From Actinernus sp. WN-2022 (Eukaryota > Cnidaria > Anthozoa > Actiniaria > Actinernidae), in the NCBI GenBank assembly GCA_030867875.1, contig JAOWCC010001634.1:99055321-99119320 (forward strand): 64,000 nucleotides of DNA, given 5' to 3'. Below the pieces are notes generated by a model. The model did not search any database and was not told the DNA's origin. It saw only the letters and a program-made list of their open reading frames with translations. Shown piece after piece: positions 21,111 to 29,039 of the stretch. Position numbers and translations under genes: made by a program. How positions within the stretch are numbered: position 1 is the stretch's first letter; each line of letters opens with the position of its first letter.

Positions 21111-21946
21111 TCCCGATGGAGATCCTGGTCAAGATCGTAGAACTTGCGGGCCCTAGGTCATTCGCGAGTGTCGCTTCGACCTCTAGACGCTTGAATTATG
21201 CCGCGTCTATTGTGCAATACGAAGAAGTAGATTACGAGTTTGGCAGACAAGTCCTCACACTGGGTCTCGAGGCTGCCCAAGACGACGAAGACAGAGACGC
21301 CTTGGTTAAGAAGTTTGACATTTCTGAAGAATACCATGCCGACGACGCATTTAACGAAGATTATGCCATAACTAGAGCCGCTACTACCGGCAACCTAGAC
21401 AGCGCGAAGTGGTTAGCTAGTCGCTTCACCCCCATAGAGGACTATTACTACAACGACTCCAGTGCGACTGCGATGGATGCCTGTAGAAACGGACACCTCG
21501 ACGTCGCGAAGTGGATAGTCGAGCACATCCAACCCACTATAGGTGAGGAATGCGTTGCCGATGCTATGGTGGACGCATGTAGGAATGGTCACCTTGAAAC
21601 AGTCGAGTGGCTCGATGAATGCTTCCAGCACTTTATGGATGGAGAGTACGTCCTCGACGCTATGTTTGATGCAAGCAAGCATGGTCACCTCGATGTAGTT
21701 CGCTGGCTTGCAAAGCGTTTTCACCCCGTCATCCCTCACGAGGACTTCGAGGGGATGATGAGCGTTGCGTGCGGTAATGGGTACCGCAGGATCGCCATGT
21801 GGTTCGCAGAGTGCTTCCAACCCATGGAGGAGGAAGACGGCTACTGCGAGTGCGATGGTGGGGAGGCGTGTGAAGGTGGAGAGGACTGTTTTGCACGCCC
21901 CGACTACTACTATGCGAGCGAGGCGCGAAGCCCAAATGGTCACTAG
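21092..21946 (+). CDS. F-box/ankyrin-repeat protein (284 aa)
   Basis: Residues 1-40 match an F-box (LPMEILVKIVELAG, then SRRLNYAAS). From about residue 90 to 255 there are five ankyrin-like repeats with the pattern ACRNGHLDVAKWIVEH. F-box proteins with ankyrin repeats are known from poxviruses and other large DNA viruses, usually as adaptors that bring targets to cullin-type ubiquitin ligases. The F-box-first order is like that in some giant viruses. That role is inferred here. The C-terminus is acidic and rich in Cys, Gly and Tyr. The start codon lies inside the left terminal inverted repeat, so the promoter is in the repeat itself. It is not a core Polinton gene and probably was acquired. 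Confidence 0.8.
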   Translation: MDNISYLPMEILVKIVELAGPRSFASVASTSRRLNYAASIVQYEEVDYEFGRQVLTLGLEAAQDDEDRDALVKKFDISEEYHADDAFNEDYAITRAATTGNLDSAKWLASRFTPIEDYYYNDSSATAMDACRNGHLDVAKWIVEHIQPTIGEECVADAMVDACRNGHLETVEWLDECFQHFMDGEYVLDAMFDASKHGHLDVVRWLAKRFHPVIPHEDFEGMMSVACGNGYRRIAMWFAECFQPMEEEDGYCECDGGEACEGGEDCFARPDYYYASEARSPNGH

Positions 21947-21962
21947 ATATTCGCGCACGGAC

Positions 21963-22103
21963 CGAATCCAAACTTGAGTAACTGTTAGAGGAGTGATTAG
22001 TATACTGTATATCGCCACCGAATGGTATTAGTATATATTCTTTATTCCACGATATTAGCTTACGTTGTCATCTTAGTACGCATTAACACCATACAGATCG
22101 AAC
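21963..22103 (+). promoter_or_regulatory. Promoter-like block shared with the terminal repeat
   Basis: TTAGAGGAGTGATTAGTATA followed by CTGTATAT at about 21987-22013 closely matches the terminal-repeat block TTAGAGAAATGATTATTATA plus CTGTATAT upstream of the F-box gene. It lies about 90 bases upstream of the Cys-rich gene. It is probably a promoter module copied between the two genes. Confidence 0.55.
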
Positions 22104-22577
22104 ATGTCGAAGAAGAACTCGAACGTAGACGACGCCACAATGCCTGAGACGGTAACTTGCGATTGGTTGATGAGAGGGAAGGACTCGAAATGCCCAAAGA
22201 AGATTTCGAAGACATCGAAGTTCTGTGCCCAGCACAACTCCCAAATCTCAAAAGGCTGTGCCCCATTCATGCCATGCTCGAAGTGCGGTAAAGGATGTCG
22301 TACTAGTTACGGGCTTTGCTCAAGATGCGACCGTCTCATTATCAAGAAGTGTCCCCACATAAGACGCACTAAGAAGTCCAGCAAGACGCTAGAGGAAACT
22401 CCACAGCCAAGAAAGGAGGAACTTGCAGAGCCAAACGTGGTGGAACCGGAGGAGCCTGCTGAGGTAGCATTGCCCGCGGAACCAAGAGTGATGGAACCAG
22501 AGGAAGGTCTCGGAGAGTCTCTCAGCCGTGCTTTCGACGAGGTGTTGGCTGCCTTGAGGAGCGAGAAGGACGCTTAG
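22104..22577 (+). CDS. Cys-rich hypothetical protein (157 aa)
   Basis: The N-terminal half carries Cys/His pairs (CDWLMRGKDSKC, FCAQH, CSKCGKGC, LCSRCDR, CPHIRR) that could bind two zinc ions. The C-terminal half is acidic and Pro/Glu-rich, with repeated EPEE blocks and an amphipathic end. I do not recognise the family. Zinc binding in DNA, RNA or protein contacts is a reasonable guess. The gene has its own promoter-like block and is followed by a strong hairpin between A and T tracts. Its position beside the TFIIB-like gene may hint at a regulatory role, but this is inference. Confidence 0.65.
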   Translation: MSKKNSNVDDATMPETVTCDWLMRGKDSKCPKKISKTSKFCAQHNSQISKGCAPFMPCSKCGKGCRTSYGLCSRCDRLIIKKCPHIRRTKKSSKTLEETPQPRKEELAEPNVVEPEEPAEVALPAEPRVMEPEEGLGESLSRAFDEVLAALRSEKDA

Positions 22578-22580
22578 GAA

Positions 22581-22668
22581 TCGCCACAAAAAAAAAAAAA
22601 AAGAATGAAGAAAGTCGTTGCGTGACCCTCTTCATTCTTTTTTTCTTTTCTTTTTTTCCTTTCTATTA
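22581..22668 (+). terminator. Hairpin between A-tract and T-tract
   Basis: GAATGAAGA and TCTTCATTC form a stem with an about 18-base loop, flanked by 15 A on the left and T-rich sequence on the right. It separates the Cys-rich gene from the TFIIB-like gene. A comparable structure lies at 34835-34912 before the integrase. A transcription end signal is likely but unproven. Confidence 0.45.
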
Positions 22669-22692
22669 AACGGATGACATCTACAGAGTATC

Positions 22693-23631
22693 ATGGACGA
22701 GCTCATCAGATTGTTTGGTCCTGGGACTTGTAGAAGCCTGCATATCAAACCACAATTGCATATTAACACCAGTGAAACATGTTCTGATTGTCTCTGCCCC
22801 TTGGAAATACAAGGAACGGAATTCGTGTGTCCCACATGTGGTCTTGTTTCCGAGGCCGAACCATGTGAAGAAACAAAGATCGATATTACTACTACTCGAC
22901 TGCGTATGGTAGGTCCGGATAAATTTCAGTATCAAAATGATCTAGACCGCGCAAAACCAAAGCAAAGCGATGACACAGAACTGAAACGACGAATGCTCCT
23001 ACGAGAACTACAAGCATACAACGCTATTTACAAACAAAGTTATGACCTATCGTTCCCTATGAACACGTTAGGAATCGTAGCCGACGCATTTATCCAAGTA
23101 ATGAAAGTTTGTCTCAAGCGTAGTGATGTTAAGAAGAATATTTTAGCTGCTCTACTCTACCATACATGCATACAATGTGGGTTCGTCCGATCTAGAGGCG
23201 AGGTTGCTCGCTTCATGCAACTAAACGACAGAAGCATCTGTAGCGGAGAGGTCTTTATACGTTCTCTGTATAACGACGATAAGATTGATGTAGACTTGGA
23301 TGTCGAGCACATAGTTCCTCACATTGCAACGACTTTCCTTAAACTCGATCCTCAACGAGTACCTATGGACGTTCAACAAATAGTCCATGAGGTCGTTACT
23401 ACAGCGATAGAAAACAATATAGGACACAGATCAATACTTAAGACGAAAGTCATTGGAGCAAGTTACGAGGTGCTACGTCGTTTAGGATCGTCTATGCCTC
23501 TTGGCGAGGTCATTGGGCGATGTGACGTATTTGGAAGTGCAGTCGAACGTTTTGTCAAGGAGTTGTTTTCTTACCATTCCTACTTTGAGCCAATCTACAC
23601 TAGACATGGGCTAACTAGCAGTAGGACTTAG
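22693..23631 (+). CDS. TFIIB-like transcription factor (312 aa)
   Basis: Near residues 34-57 there is a zinc ribbon CSDC-x(13-15)-CPTCG, the N-terminal signature of TFIIB-type factors. From about residue 100 onward the protein looks like two cyclin-type helical repeats, with ILAALLYHTCIQCGF, SRGEVARFM and the second-half VVTTAIENN and VIGASYEVLRRLG. TFIIB places RNA polymerase II at start sites, and large nuclear DNA viruses encode their own versions. A copy in a Polinton would let the element direct transcription from its own promoters; this is inferred. The assignment rests on the ribbon plus fold-like patterns, so a more distant viral factor is possible. It converges with the membrane protein gene at 23691. 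Confidence 0.65.
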   Translation: MDELIRLFGPGTCRSLHIKPQLHINTSETCSDCLCPLEIQGTEFVCPTCGLVSEAEPCEETKIDITTTRLRMVGPDKFQYQNDLDRAKPKQSDDTELKRRMLLRELQAYNAIYKQSYDLSFPMNTLGIVADAFIQVMKVCLKRSDVKKNILAALLYHTCIQCGFVRSRGEVARFMQLNDRSICSGEVFIRSLYNDDKIDVDLDVEHIVPHIATTFLKLDPQRVPMDVQQIVHEVVTTAIENNIGHRSILKTKVIGASYEVLRRLGSSMPLGEVIGRCDVFGSAVERFVKELFSYHSYFEPIYTRHGLTSSRT

Positions 23632-23690
23632 CGAAGTGAAAGTGAGAACCATGTTCGTTTCTTTCATAGGAAACGTCGATTCTTACCCCA

Positions 23691-24302
23691 CTAAGCTGCC
23701 AAGTTTTTCTCGCATTTCCTTTTGCACTTCTTGCTTGAGTTCGGCTCGAACCCGATCCGGACTTTTTCACCTATGGAAGTCTCTCGACGAATTTCAGACC
23801 TCATGATCTCATACTTATTTGCTTCGTTCAGGATGAGACTGTATTCAGAGTCGGATATGTTTTCATCGCGTAAGGCCTTCGATACTAGATCGCGAATCGT
23901 ATTGATTTTCGCCTTTGCCAACATAGTTGTCCTTTCATGTTTAGAAACCTTCATTCCTAACTTCTTAGCTCCAAGGGTCGTAGATGCTGAAATTAATCCA
24001 CATAGCCCACCAATAACTCCAAGTGGTAGACCAATCACTATTCCAACCCCAGTCAACGCTGCGCCCAATCCAGATCCAGATAAGATCACAGATAGACCTC
24101 CAGTTACCACTGCGATACCATGAACTATTCCTTGAGAACGTGCATATTTCTTGCGCACACCTTCGTAATGCCTTTCTTGAACTTCGATGTCCGAAAGCGT
24201 GTCTCGGATCGTTTGCAGTCTAAAGTTCTTTCCAGTGTCACTAGCGATCTGTGGATAGATACTTGGTGCTGATGGAAACGGTTGAATCGAATCGCCTTCC
24301 AT
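23691..24302 (-). CDS. Conserved Polinton membrane protein (203 aa)
   Basis: Two adjacent hydrophobic, Gly-rich segments (about residues 57-78 and 80-105, with GLSVILSGSGLGAALTGVG and IVIGLPLGVIGGLCGL) could form a helical hairpin. A basic, coil-like region with the KHE and SKALRDENISDSEY blocks follows. I have the impression that proteins of this layout recur in animal Polintons, but the function is not known. A virion-membrane or assembly role is possible. The palindrome TTATACGTATAA lies 7 bases ahead of the ATG. It follows the penton gene on the same strand after 19 bases. Confidence 0.7.
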   Translation of the reverse strand: MEGDSIQPFPSAPSIYPQIASDTGKNFRLQTIRDTLSDIEVQERHYEGVRKKYARSQGIVHGIAVVTGGLSVILSGSGLGAALTGVGIVIGLPLGVIGGLCGLISASTTLGAKKLGMKVSKHERTTMLAKAKINTIRDLVSKALRDENISDSEYSLILNEANKYEIMRSEIRRETSIGEKVRIGFEPNSSKKCKRKCEKNLAA

Positions 24303-24308
24303 TGTACG

Positions 24309-24320
24309 TTATACGTATAA
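24309..24320. promoter_or_regulatory. TTATACGTATAA promoter-like palindrome
   Basis: This perfect 12-bp palindrome sits between the penton stop codon and the ATG of the 203-residue protein. The same TACGTATA core is found at 25005-25016 and 27790-27797 ahead of other capsid-module genes. Confidence 0.5.
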
Positions 24321-24321
24321 C

Positions 24322-24981
24322 TTACTCAAGCTTCAACACGTATCGTAGAGGTCGACCACGGAAGTCTACCACGTTGCCTTTCTCATCACGAATCGTAAGG
24401 CGAAGGCTGTTTTGCATCGTCCCTAGAGCTCGTATGACTTGTGGATTCGTTATAGAGTATGTCGATTTTGTGGATTTTTCGCTGTGGACCTCTAAGCTAG
24501 CCAGGACACTCGATCGCTTTCCTTCTAGTAGTGAGAAACTGGGATCCACCACATCGCAGTGGGCATATATTGTGTCGATATCTTTGACCACCAGGTCGTA
24601 TTTTCCAACTTTGAGCGATACATTTCCATCTGCTTCTTCATTTCCTTTGATACTCAATAGTTCGCAGAGATTTTTACTGAATTTGATTGATTGCTTTACC
24701 TTTATGAACCATCTTTTTCCCTTGTTTGGATTCCTAACGCTTATAATGTCAGCCTCGTCTGCGGGGCCTAATAGGAGACTGATCGAATGTAGATCGTAAG
24801 CCCCCGGCTCAATTTCATATGGAAACATCATGATACCCCACTGAAACGAAGCCCTCTCTGTTAGATTCCACCAACTATTCTCAAAAGTGACCTCGACTAG
24901 CGAAATATTATTGATAAGAATTGGATCGTCGAAGTAGACCGTATGGTCGGCTGATGTGGTGATGACATTAAGGATCGTCAT
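24322..24981 (-). CDS. Penton-like minor capsid protein (219 aa)
   Basis: The penton (single jelly-roll) protein forms the vertices of Polinton-type capsids. The sequence has the family's landmarks in order: VTFENSWWNL early, MMFPYEIEPGAYDLHSISLL in the middle, IDTIYAHCDVVDPSF, and the C-terminal LRLTIRDEKGNVVDFRG followed by a final beta strand. Length is near the usual 200-240 residues. I take the ATG at 24981; an ATG at 25005 in the same frame would add 8 residues. It is divergent from the 555-residue gene, and a TATACGTATA-type motif lies between them. Confidence 0.75.
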   Translation of the reverse strand: MTILNVITTSADHTVYFDDPILINNISLVEVTFENSWWNLTERASFQWGIMMFPYEIEPGAYDLHSISLLLGPADEADIISVRNPNKGKRWFIKVKQSIKFSKNLCELLSIKGNEEADGNVSLKVGKYDLVVKDIDTIYAHCDVVDPSFSLLEGKRSSVLASLEVHSEKSTKSTYSITNPQVIRALGTMQNSLRLTIRDEKGNVVDFRGRPLRYVLKLE

Positions 24982-25002
24982 TATATGTGTTGAAGGTATA
25001 AC

Positions 25003-25031
25003 CATATATACGTATAACTTCAACAGTTACG
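25003..25031. promoter_or_regulatory. Bidirectional promoter-like region
   Basis: CATATATACGTATAACTTCA lies between the penton gene (minus) and the 555-residue gene (plus). The palindromic TATACGTATA core could serve both directions. The motif is shared with 24309-24320. Confidence 0.5.
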
Positions 25032-26699
25032 ATGCCTCTCGTTGTACCAGACAAAGATGATTGGTATGATGGTCTATCTGCCAAGGACAAGGTGGAGATT
25101 GCCAAGGGTGGTCCAAGGCTTTCGAAATTTGAGCAGACAGCGCTCCTTACCGATGAAAATGAAAAGGTCACAACGTTGAATGCCAATCTGTTGGTGAAGT
25201 TCAAAAAGAAATACCTACATGCGGATCTTCACAAGTTCTATGCCTCTACGGAAGTGAACGGTCCAGGCAAATATTCGACGAGTATTTGGTTTCGAGATGG
25301 AGATTCTAGCTATGTCGTTTACGGCGATGATGTCTCCAAGCTACCTGCAGTCACTCAAAAACGCATCGACAATGCATTGCAAGGAATGGTCGATGGCTTC
25401 CCATCTACGTTGACCCTAGATAGGAGTGCGAAATATCCTATTACAGCAGTTCCTTCTACTGGACCGGCACAAGATATTGATCTCACTAATCTATGGATAT
25501 ACGTCACGCCTACGAAAAAGTTTAAAGCAGGTGTACCCAACATATTCAAGGAGACCGTTATAAAGCATATGACAGCAAATGAGTCCTACCATTGGTTACA
25601 TGGTCCGGATTTCAAATATTGGCCTCAACAATTGAATTTCGCAACGTGGTGTGCGACTTCTGGATGTGGAGTGTCATTGTTTGATCCTATTTTCAAAACG
25701 TATCCTCCTATTGTTCAAGGACTACTACGATTTCACGTTTATTTCACAATACGAAGAATTATACATGAACTTGGTGGTGCTCATGGAGTTCCTCTACCTG
25801 GCGACTCTGCTTTCAAGCAAATGGATAACCTCTATAGCAAATCAGCTCTTGAGAAATTATGCATCGAATTTGGTATATCTCGAACACCAGATTTCCGATG
25901 GCACGGAGGTAGGAATAACGGATTAGGAGATATATTCCTTTTATACCCGGGTCCGACAGGATTCGTAAACGTCCATGGAGTCCGAAGCTATGACAAAGGT
26001 GCAACCACATGGCCTCAGAAATATAATTTATTTGCAGACCAAGGAGGTAAGGAGGATCAGGGTGATCTTGTGGCATTCATTCGGAACGATGAACATGAAG
26101 GAAAACAATACAATTGGTTTACACCACCAATCGGAAAGGGTTTAACTAATGCTGGATTAGGTAGATTGAATCGATCCGTCGAAGCTTTTGGATATTGCGT
26201 TCTAGCTGCTCAGAATGATCTTAACCAATCCATCATAGATAGTTTCAATGTCAAAGAAAAATTTAAGAGATTAGTCGAAGACGCTATTCTCGAAAACGGT
26301 TTAGTGGTAAGCTATGAAAACTATCTTACAGCTATACTACACACACATAAGAGATTAGACCTAGCAATAGCCATAGGGGTACGATTACTACCAAGCAATC
26401 TTGAGTACTACCTCGGCAAGAAGGATGGTTATAAAAATCCAATCCCGAACGCCACAGAAGGTATGGTGTTAGGGAAAAACGATATTAATACAGATGTTCT
26501 CGAAACCAAATCCCCACCAGATATGAAAGGGAAGAAACAAAAGAAACAATTACCACATCAAGTTCCACAACAATTACCACAACAAGTTCCACAACGAGTT
26601 TCACATAGTATCTTACCGAATCCTACTCCACAACATGAGACCAATCTAGTGATGGTATCTATCGTAGGGGCTGGAATTGCATGGGCGTTGTTTCGTTAA
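25032..26699 (+). CDS. Conserved 555-residue Polinton protein, function unknown
   Basis: A large, mostly soluble protein has recognisable blocks: FATWCATSGCGVS near residue 204, RFHVYFTIRRIIHELGGAHG near 232, GRNNGLGDIF near 294 and LTNAGLGRLNRSVEAFGYCV near 375. The tail is Gln/Pro/Lys-rich (about 496-530) and ends in one hydrophobic segment (LVMVSIVGAGIAWALF), a likely C-terminal membrane anchor. I have the impression that this arrangement recurs in cnidarian Polintons, between capsid genes, which suggests a virion protein. It is not the penton, protease or ATPase by motif. The 3' end overlaps the converging 26696 gene by 4 bases. Confidence 0.75.
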   Translation: MPLVVPDKDDWYDGLSAKDKVEIAKGGPRLSKFEQTALLTDENEKVTTLNANLLVKFKKKYLHADLHKFYASTEVNGPGKYSTSIWFRDGDSSYVVYGDDVSKLPAVTQKRIDNALQGMVDGFPSTLTLDRSAKYPITAVPSTGPAQDIDLTNLWIYVTPTKKFKAGVPNIFKETVIKHMTANESYHWLHGPDFKYWPQQLNFATWCATSGCGVSLFDPIFKTYPPIVQGLLRFHVYFTIRRIIHELGGAHGVPLPGDSAFKQMDNLYSKSALEKLCIEFGISRTPDFRWHGGRNNGLGDIFLLYPGPTGFVNVHGVRSYDKGATTWPQKYNLFADQGGKEDQGDLVAFIRNDEHEGKQYNWFTPPIGKGLTNAGLGRLNRSVEAFGYCVLAAQNDLNQSIIDSFNVKEKFKRLVEDAILENGLVVSYENYLTAILHTHKRLDLAIAIGVRLLPSNLEYYLGKKDGYKNPIPNATEGMVLGKNDINTDVLETKSPPDMKGKKQKKQLPHQVPQQLPQQVPQRVSHSILPNPTPQHETNLVMVSIVGAGIAWALFR

Positions 26700-27769
26700 C
26701 GTCGTTTGTATTGCTCTATTGCGATCACCACTATAGCTACGATGAATAACCAAACGTTCTCTGCTAATACTCCTAGAGCTTTACCGGCCATAGTAAATAT
26801 GAAATTCGCAATTGATCCAATCATTCCAGGTAGTATCTGTCCAAGTTTCTTTCCCATTTCCTTTAACAAATCACCCGTCGTTTTTAATCCCTTCTTTACT
26901 GCATCTGCTGCTTTATCGATACCAGCCTTTACTGGTTTCGGTACGGATCTCGATAAAAGGGAAACTATCGTACTAACGATAGCGCCAACGGAAGTTACCA
27001 CTGCAAGAACGGTCATTCCATGCTTTCTGAAAATGTATTTGATCCTTTCACGTAGCGACGTACGTTCTAGTATGGCTTCTTCTTGACGTTCGAGTAATTC
27101 TATTTCGTCATGGATGCGTACTTTCTCTTCCTTAGCTGCTTCCTTTTGGTCCTCAGTTGACGTTGGGTCTCGAAGTATGCTATCTTCCATTTTGAGATGT
27201 TCGAGGGCCTTTTCTTGACCTTGGATGATTTGTTTTGCTCTTTCTGCATCCGCAGGACCTAGGACAAATCTGAGATCCTTGCCCATATCTCGATATATTT
27301 CACCCTTCAATGTGGTCAAAGGGATGGCCTTCTCTTTACTTCCAAGTGCGTGAAGATAGATTCTGCCCCGTTTCTTATCAGCATCCCATACTTTAGTTAT
27401 CTCAAGGTCTCCACGATCCCCTACATCCGCATAGTGTTCCCATACAGCATCGAATAGCATTTGTTTCATTTTATCTGATGTGCCTGTTTCGAAGAATACG
27501 TGGCGATCGCTAAATTCCGGATGCTTGATTCTATCCTCATCCATCAATTCACTAAACTCTCCATCTGTCAATGATGTTTCCTGTGTCTTTGGTCGAGCGC
27601 CTTCTTCATTGTAGTTGCGTCTAGTTTTCAGGTTGAGTGATTCACTCGGATCCACATTCGTAGAGTCTGGAAACGTCAATTTCCGTGCTTCTTCGTTGAC
27701 AGTATCGTCGTCGTCTCTACCCTTTCCAGCTTCATCAGTTCTTTCCTCATACCTCCCATCAAAGGCCAT
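26696..27769 (-). CDS. Membrane-anchored Polinton protein (357 aa)
   Basis: A charged N-terminal 200 residues is followed by a coiled-coil-like Glu/Lys region (about 170-240). Hydrophobic segments follow near residues 255-275 (TVLAVVTSVGAIVSTIVSLL) and 310-350 (LPGMIGSIANFIFTMAGKAL, then NVWLFIVAIVVIAI), ending in KRR. I believe similar C-terminal membrane blocks occur in other animal Polintons; the function is unknown and could be virion membrane or cell binding. I take the ATG at 27769, 34 bases from the divergent major capsid gene. In-frame sequence upstream overlaps that gene. Confidence 0.75.
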   Translation of the reverse strand: MAFDGRYEERTDEAGKGRDDDDTVNEEARKLTFPDSTNVDPSESLNLKTRRNYNEEGARPKTQETSLTDGEFSELMDEDRIKHPEFSDRHVFFETGTSDKMKQMLFDAVWEHYADVGDRGDLEITKVWDADKKRGRIYLHALGSKEKAIPLTTLKGEIYRDMGKDLRFVLGPADAERAKQIIQGQEKALEHLKMEDSILRDPTSTEDQKEAAKEEKVRIHDEIELLERQEEAILERTSLRERIKYIFRKHGMTVLAVVTSVGAIVSTIVSLLSRSVPKPVKAGIDKAADAVKKGLKTTGDLLKEMGKKLGQILPGMIGSIANFIFTMAGKALGVLAENVWLFIVAIVVIAIEQYKRR

Positions 27770-27803
27770 GTTAAACATAACTATATATCTACGTATATTC
27801 AAC
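27770..27803. promoter_or_regulatory. Divergent promoter of major capsid and membrane genes
   Basis: Only 34 bases separate the two ATGs. They contain CTATATATCTACGTATATTC, with a TATA-like element and the TACGTATA core also seen ahead of the penton and the 203-residue gene. Confidence 0.55.
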
Positions 27804-29039
27804 ATGATCTCATCAAAGTTGGATCCCACGCAAGCACGAAGAGAGCCTCATGCACTCAAGGCTCCACGAGACTTGTATAGGAAAACTTTCACTCGATCAT
27901 CTGCCAATCCAGGTGAGACTCTATACGTAGAAGTCCCAAAGCTAGAAGAAGGTGTAGTACTAGTACCTGGTAGCTTAGCGCTATTGGGCGACATCGTACT
28001 ATCTGGTGGACATGCGAATAACCGAGTCGTTTCGAACGTTGGACGCTGCTTGGTCTTACGTAGAATCTGTAGGATGGGAGCTGAAACAATAGAAGACCTT
28101 GTCAGGCCAGATATCCTACAAACGTACTCCGATGTATACCTATCTACGCAGGAGAGAGAGTCGAGAGTACAACAAGGCATTCAATCAGAGAACGTAAACA
28201 AGCTACGATCGAAAGCTGGTGATAAAAGTACTTCGTCTGCTGCAGACAACGCGCTCCTAGCTGCATGTGGTTCCAAATATAGGATTCCATTAGATGTCGA
28301 CATTCTGACACAACATGGAGTTCTATATCCATATGCCTTAGAAAATACCATTACATTCGAGTTGACTCTAGCGAATGCCATCGATGTCGTAATTGGATCA
28401 GATACGACGAAGATAGGTACGTACCGACTTACCAACATCCAACTAGAATACGAAGCAATCAGGGACAAAACGCTGGCTAGTAGTGCACTTCACGAATACG
28501 AAATAGGTACTGCATTCCTATACAACTACGCTGTTCACTTCAAGACAGTAGATATCACTAAAGCATCCGATACTTTGATATCTCAAAACGTCAATGTTCC
28601 ACGACGATCCTTTGCTGGACTACTTCTACTATTCATAGATCCACACACTTATGGTACGCGAGATAGCGAATCATTCTCGAATCCAGATATTTTGAAGGTA
28701 GAAGTAGATGTCAACGGGATTCCCAACAGACTCTTTCCAAGCGGCATGCTTCCCCTAGATTTCTGGGAGGCTGCAAAAGGCTGGTTTGGTACACCCAATA
28801 CTTCCATGACTCCAAAGAAGTTCTTTGAAAATAGATTCGCTATCCTAATCGATTGTCGCACAGCAAAAGATTCCACCGTTCATGGTGATGGATTGGCACA
28901 AACCGGCAGTGGAAAGGACATCGACATTCGCATACATAGAACTGCGAAGGGAAGTGGAAATGTGAAAATGCACATCTACGTCCTTGCGGATGCTCAGGTC
29001 ACGATATTGAACAGATCTTTACATAGTATAATATACTGA
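27804..29039 (+). CDS. Major capsid protein, double jelly-roll (411 aa)
   Basis: This is the hexon-like capsid protein of the Polinton/adenovirus-type lineage. Family landmarks are VEVPKLEEGVVLVPGSLALL near residue 46, LSGGHANNRVVSNVGRCLV near 68, QGIQSENVNKLRSKAGDK near 126, YRIPLDVDILTQHGVLYPY near 156 and YRLTNIQLEYEAIRD near 210. The second half (about 230-411) ends in the expected strands. The length is slightly short of the usual 420-620 residues, but both jelly rolls appear present. I chose the ATG at 27804, because upstream frame overlaps the divergent gene. The stop overlaps the ATPase start (TGATG). Confidence 0.92.
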   Translation: MISSKLDPTQARREPHALKAPRDLYRKTFTRSSANPGETLYVEVPKLEEGVVLVPGSLALLGDIVLSGGHANNRVVSNVGRCLVLRRICRMGAETIEDLVRPDILQTYSDVYLSTQERESRVQQGIQSENVNKLRSKAGDKSTSSAADNALLAACGSKYRIPLDVDILTQHGVLYPYALENTITFELTLANAIDVVIGSDTTKIGTYRLTNIQLEYEAIRDKTLASSALHEYEIGTAFLYNYAVHFKTVDITKASDTLISQNVNVPRRSFAGLLLLFIDPHTYGTRDSESFSNPDILKVEVDVNGIPNRLFPSGMLPLDFWEAAKGWFGTPNTSMTPKKFFENRFAILIDCRTAKDSTVHGDGLAQTGSGKDIDIRIHRTAKGSGNVKMHIYVLADAQVTILNRSLHSIIY

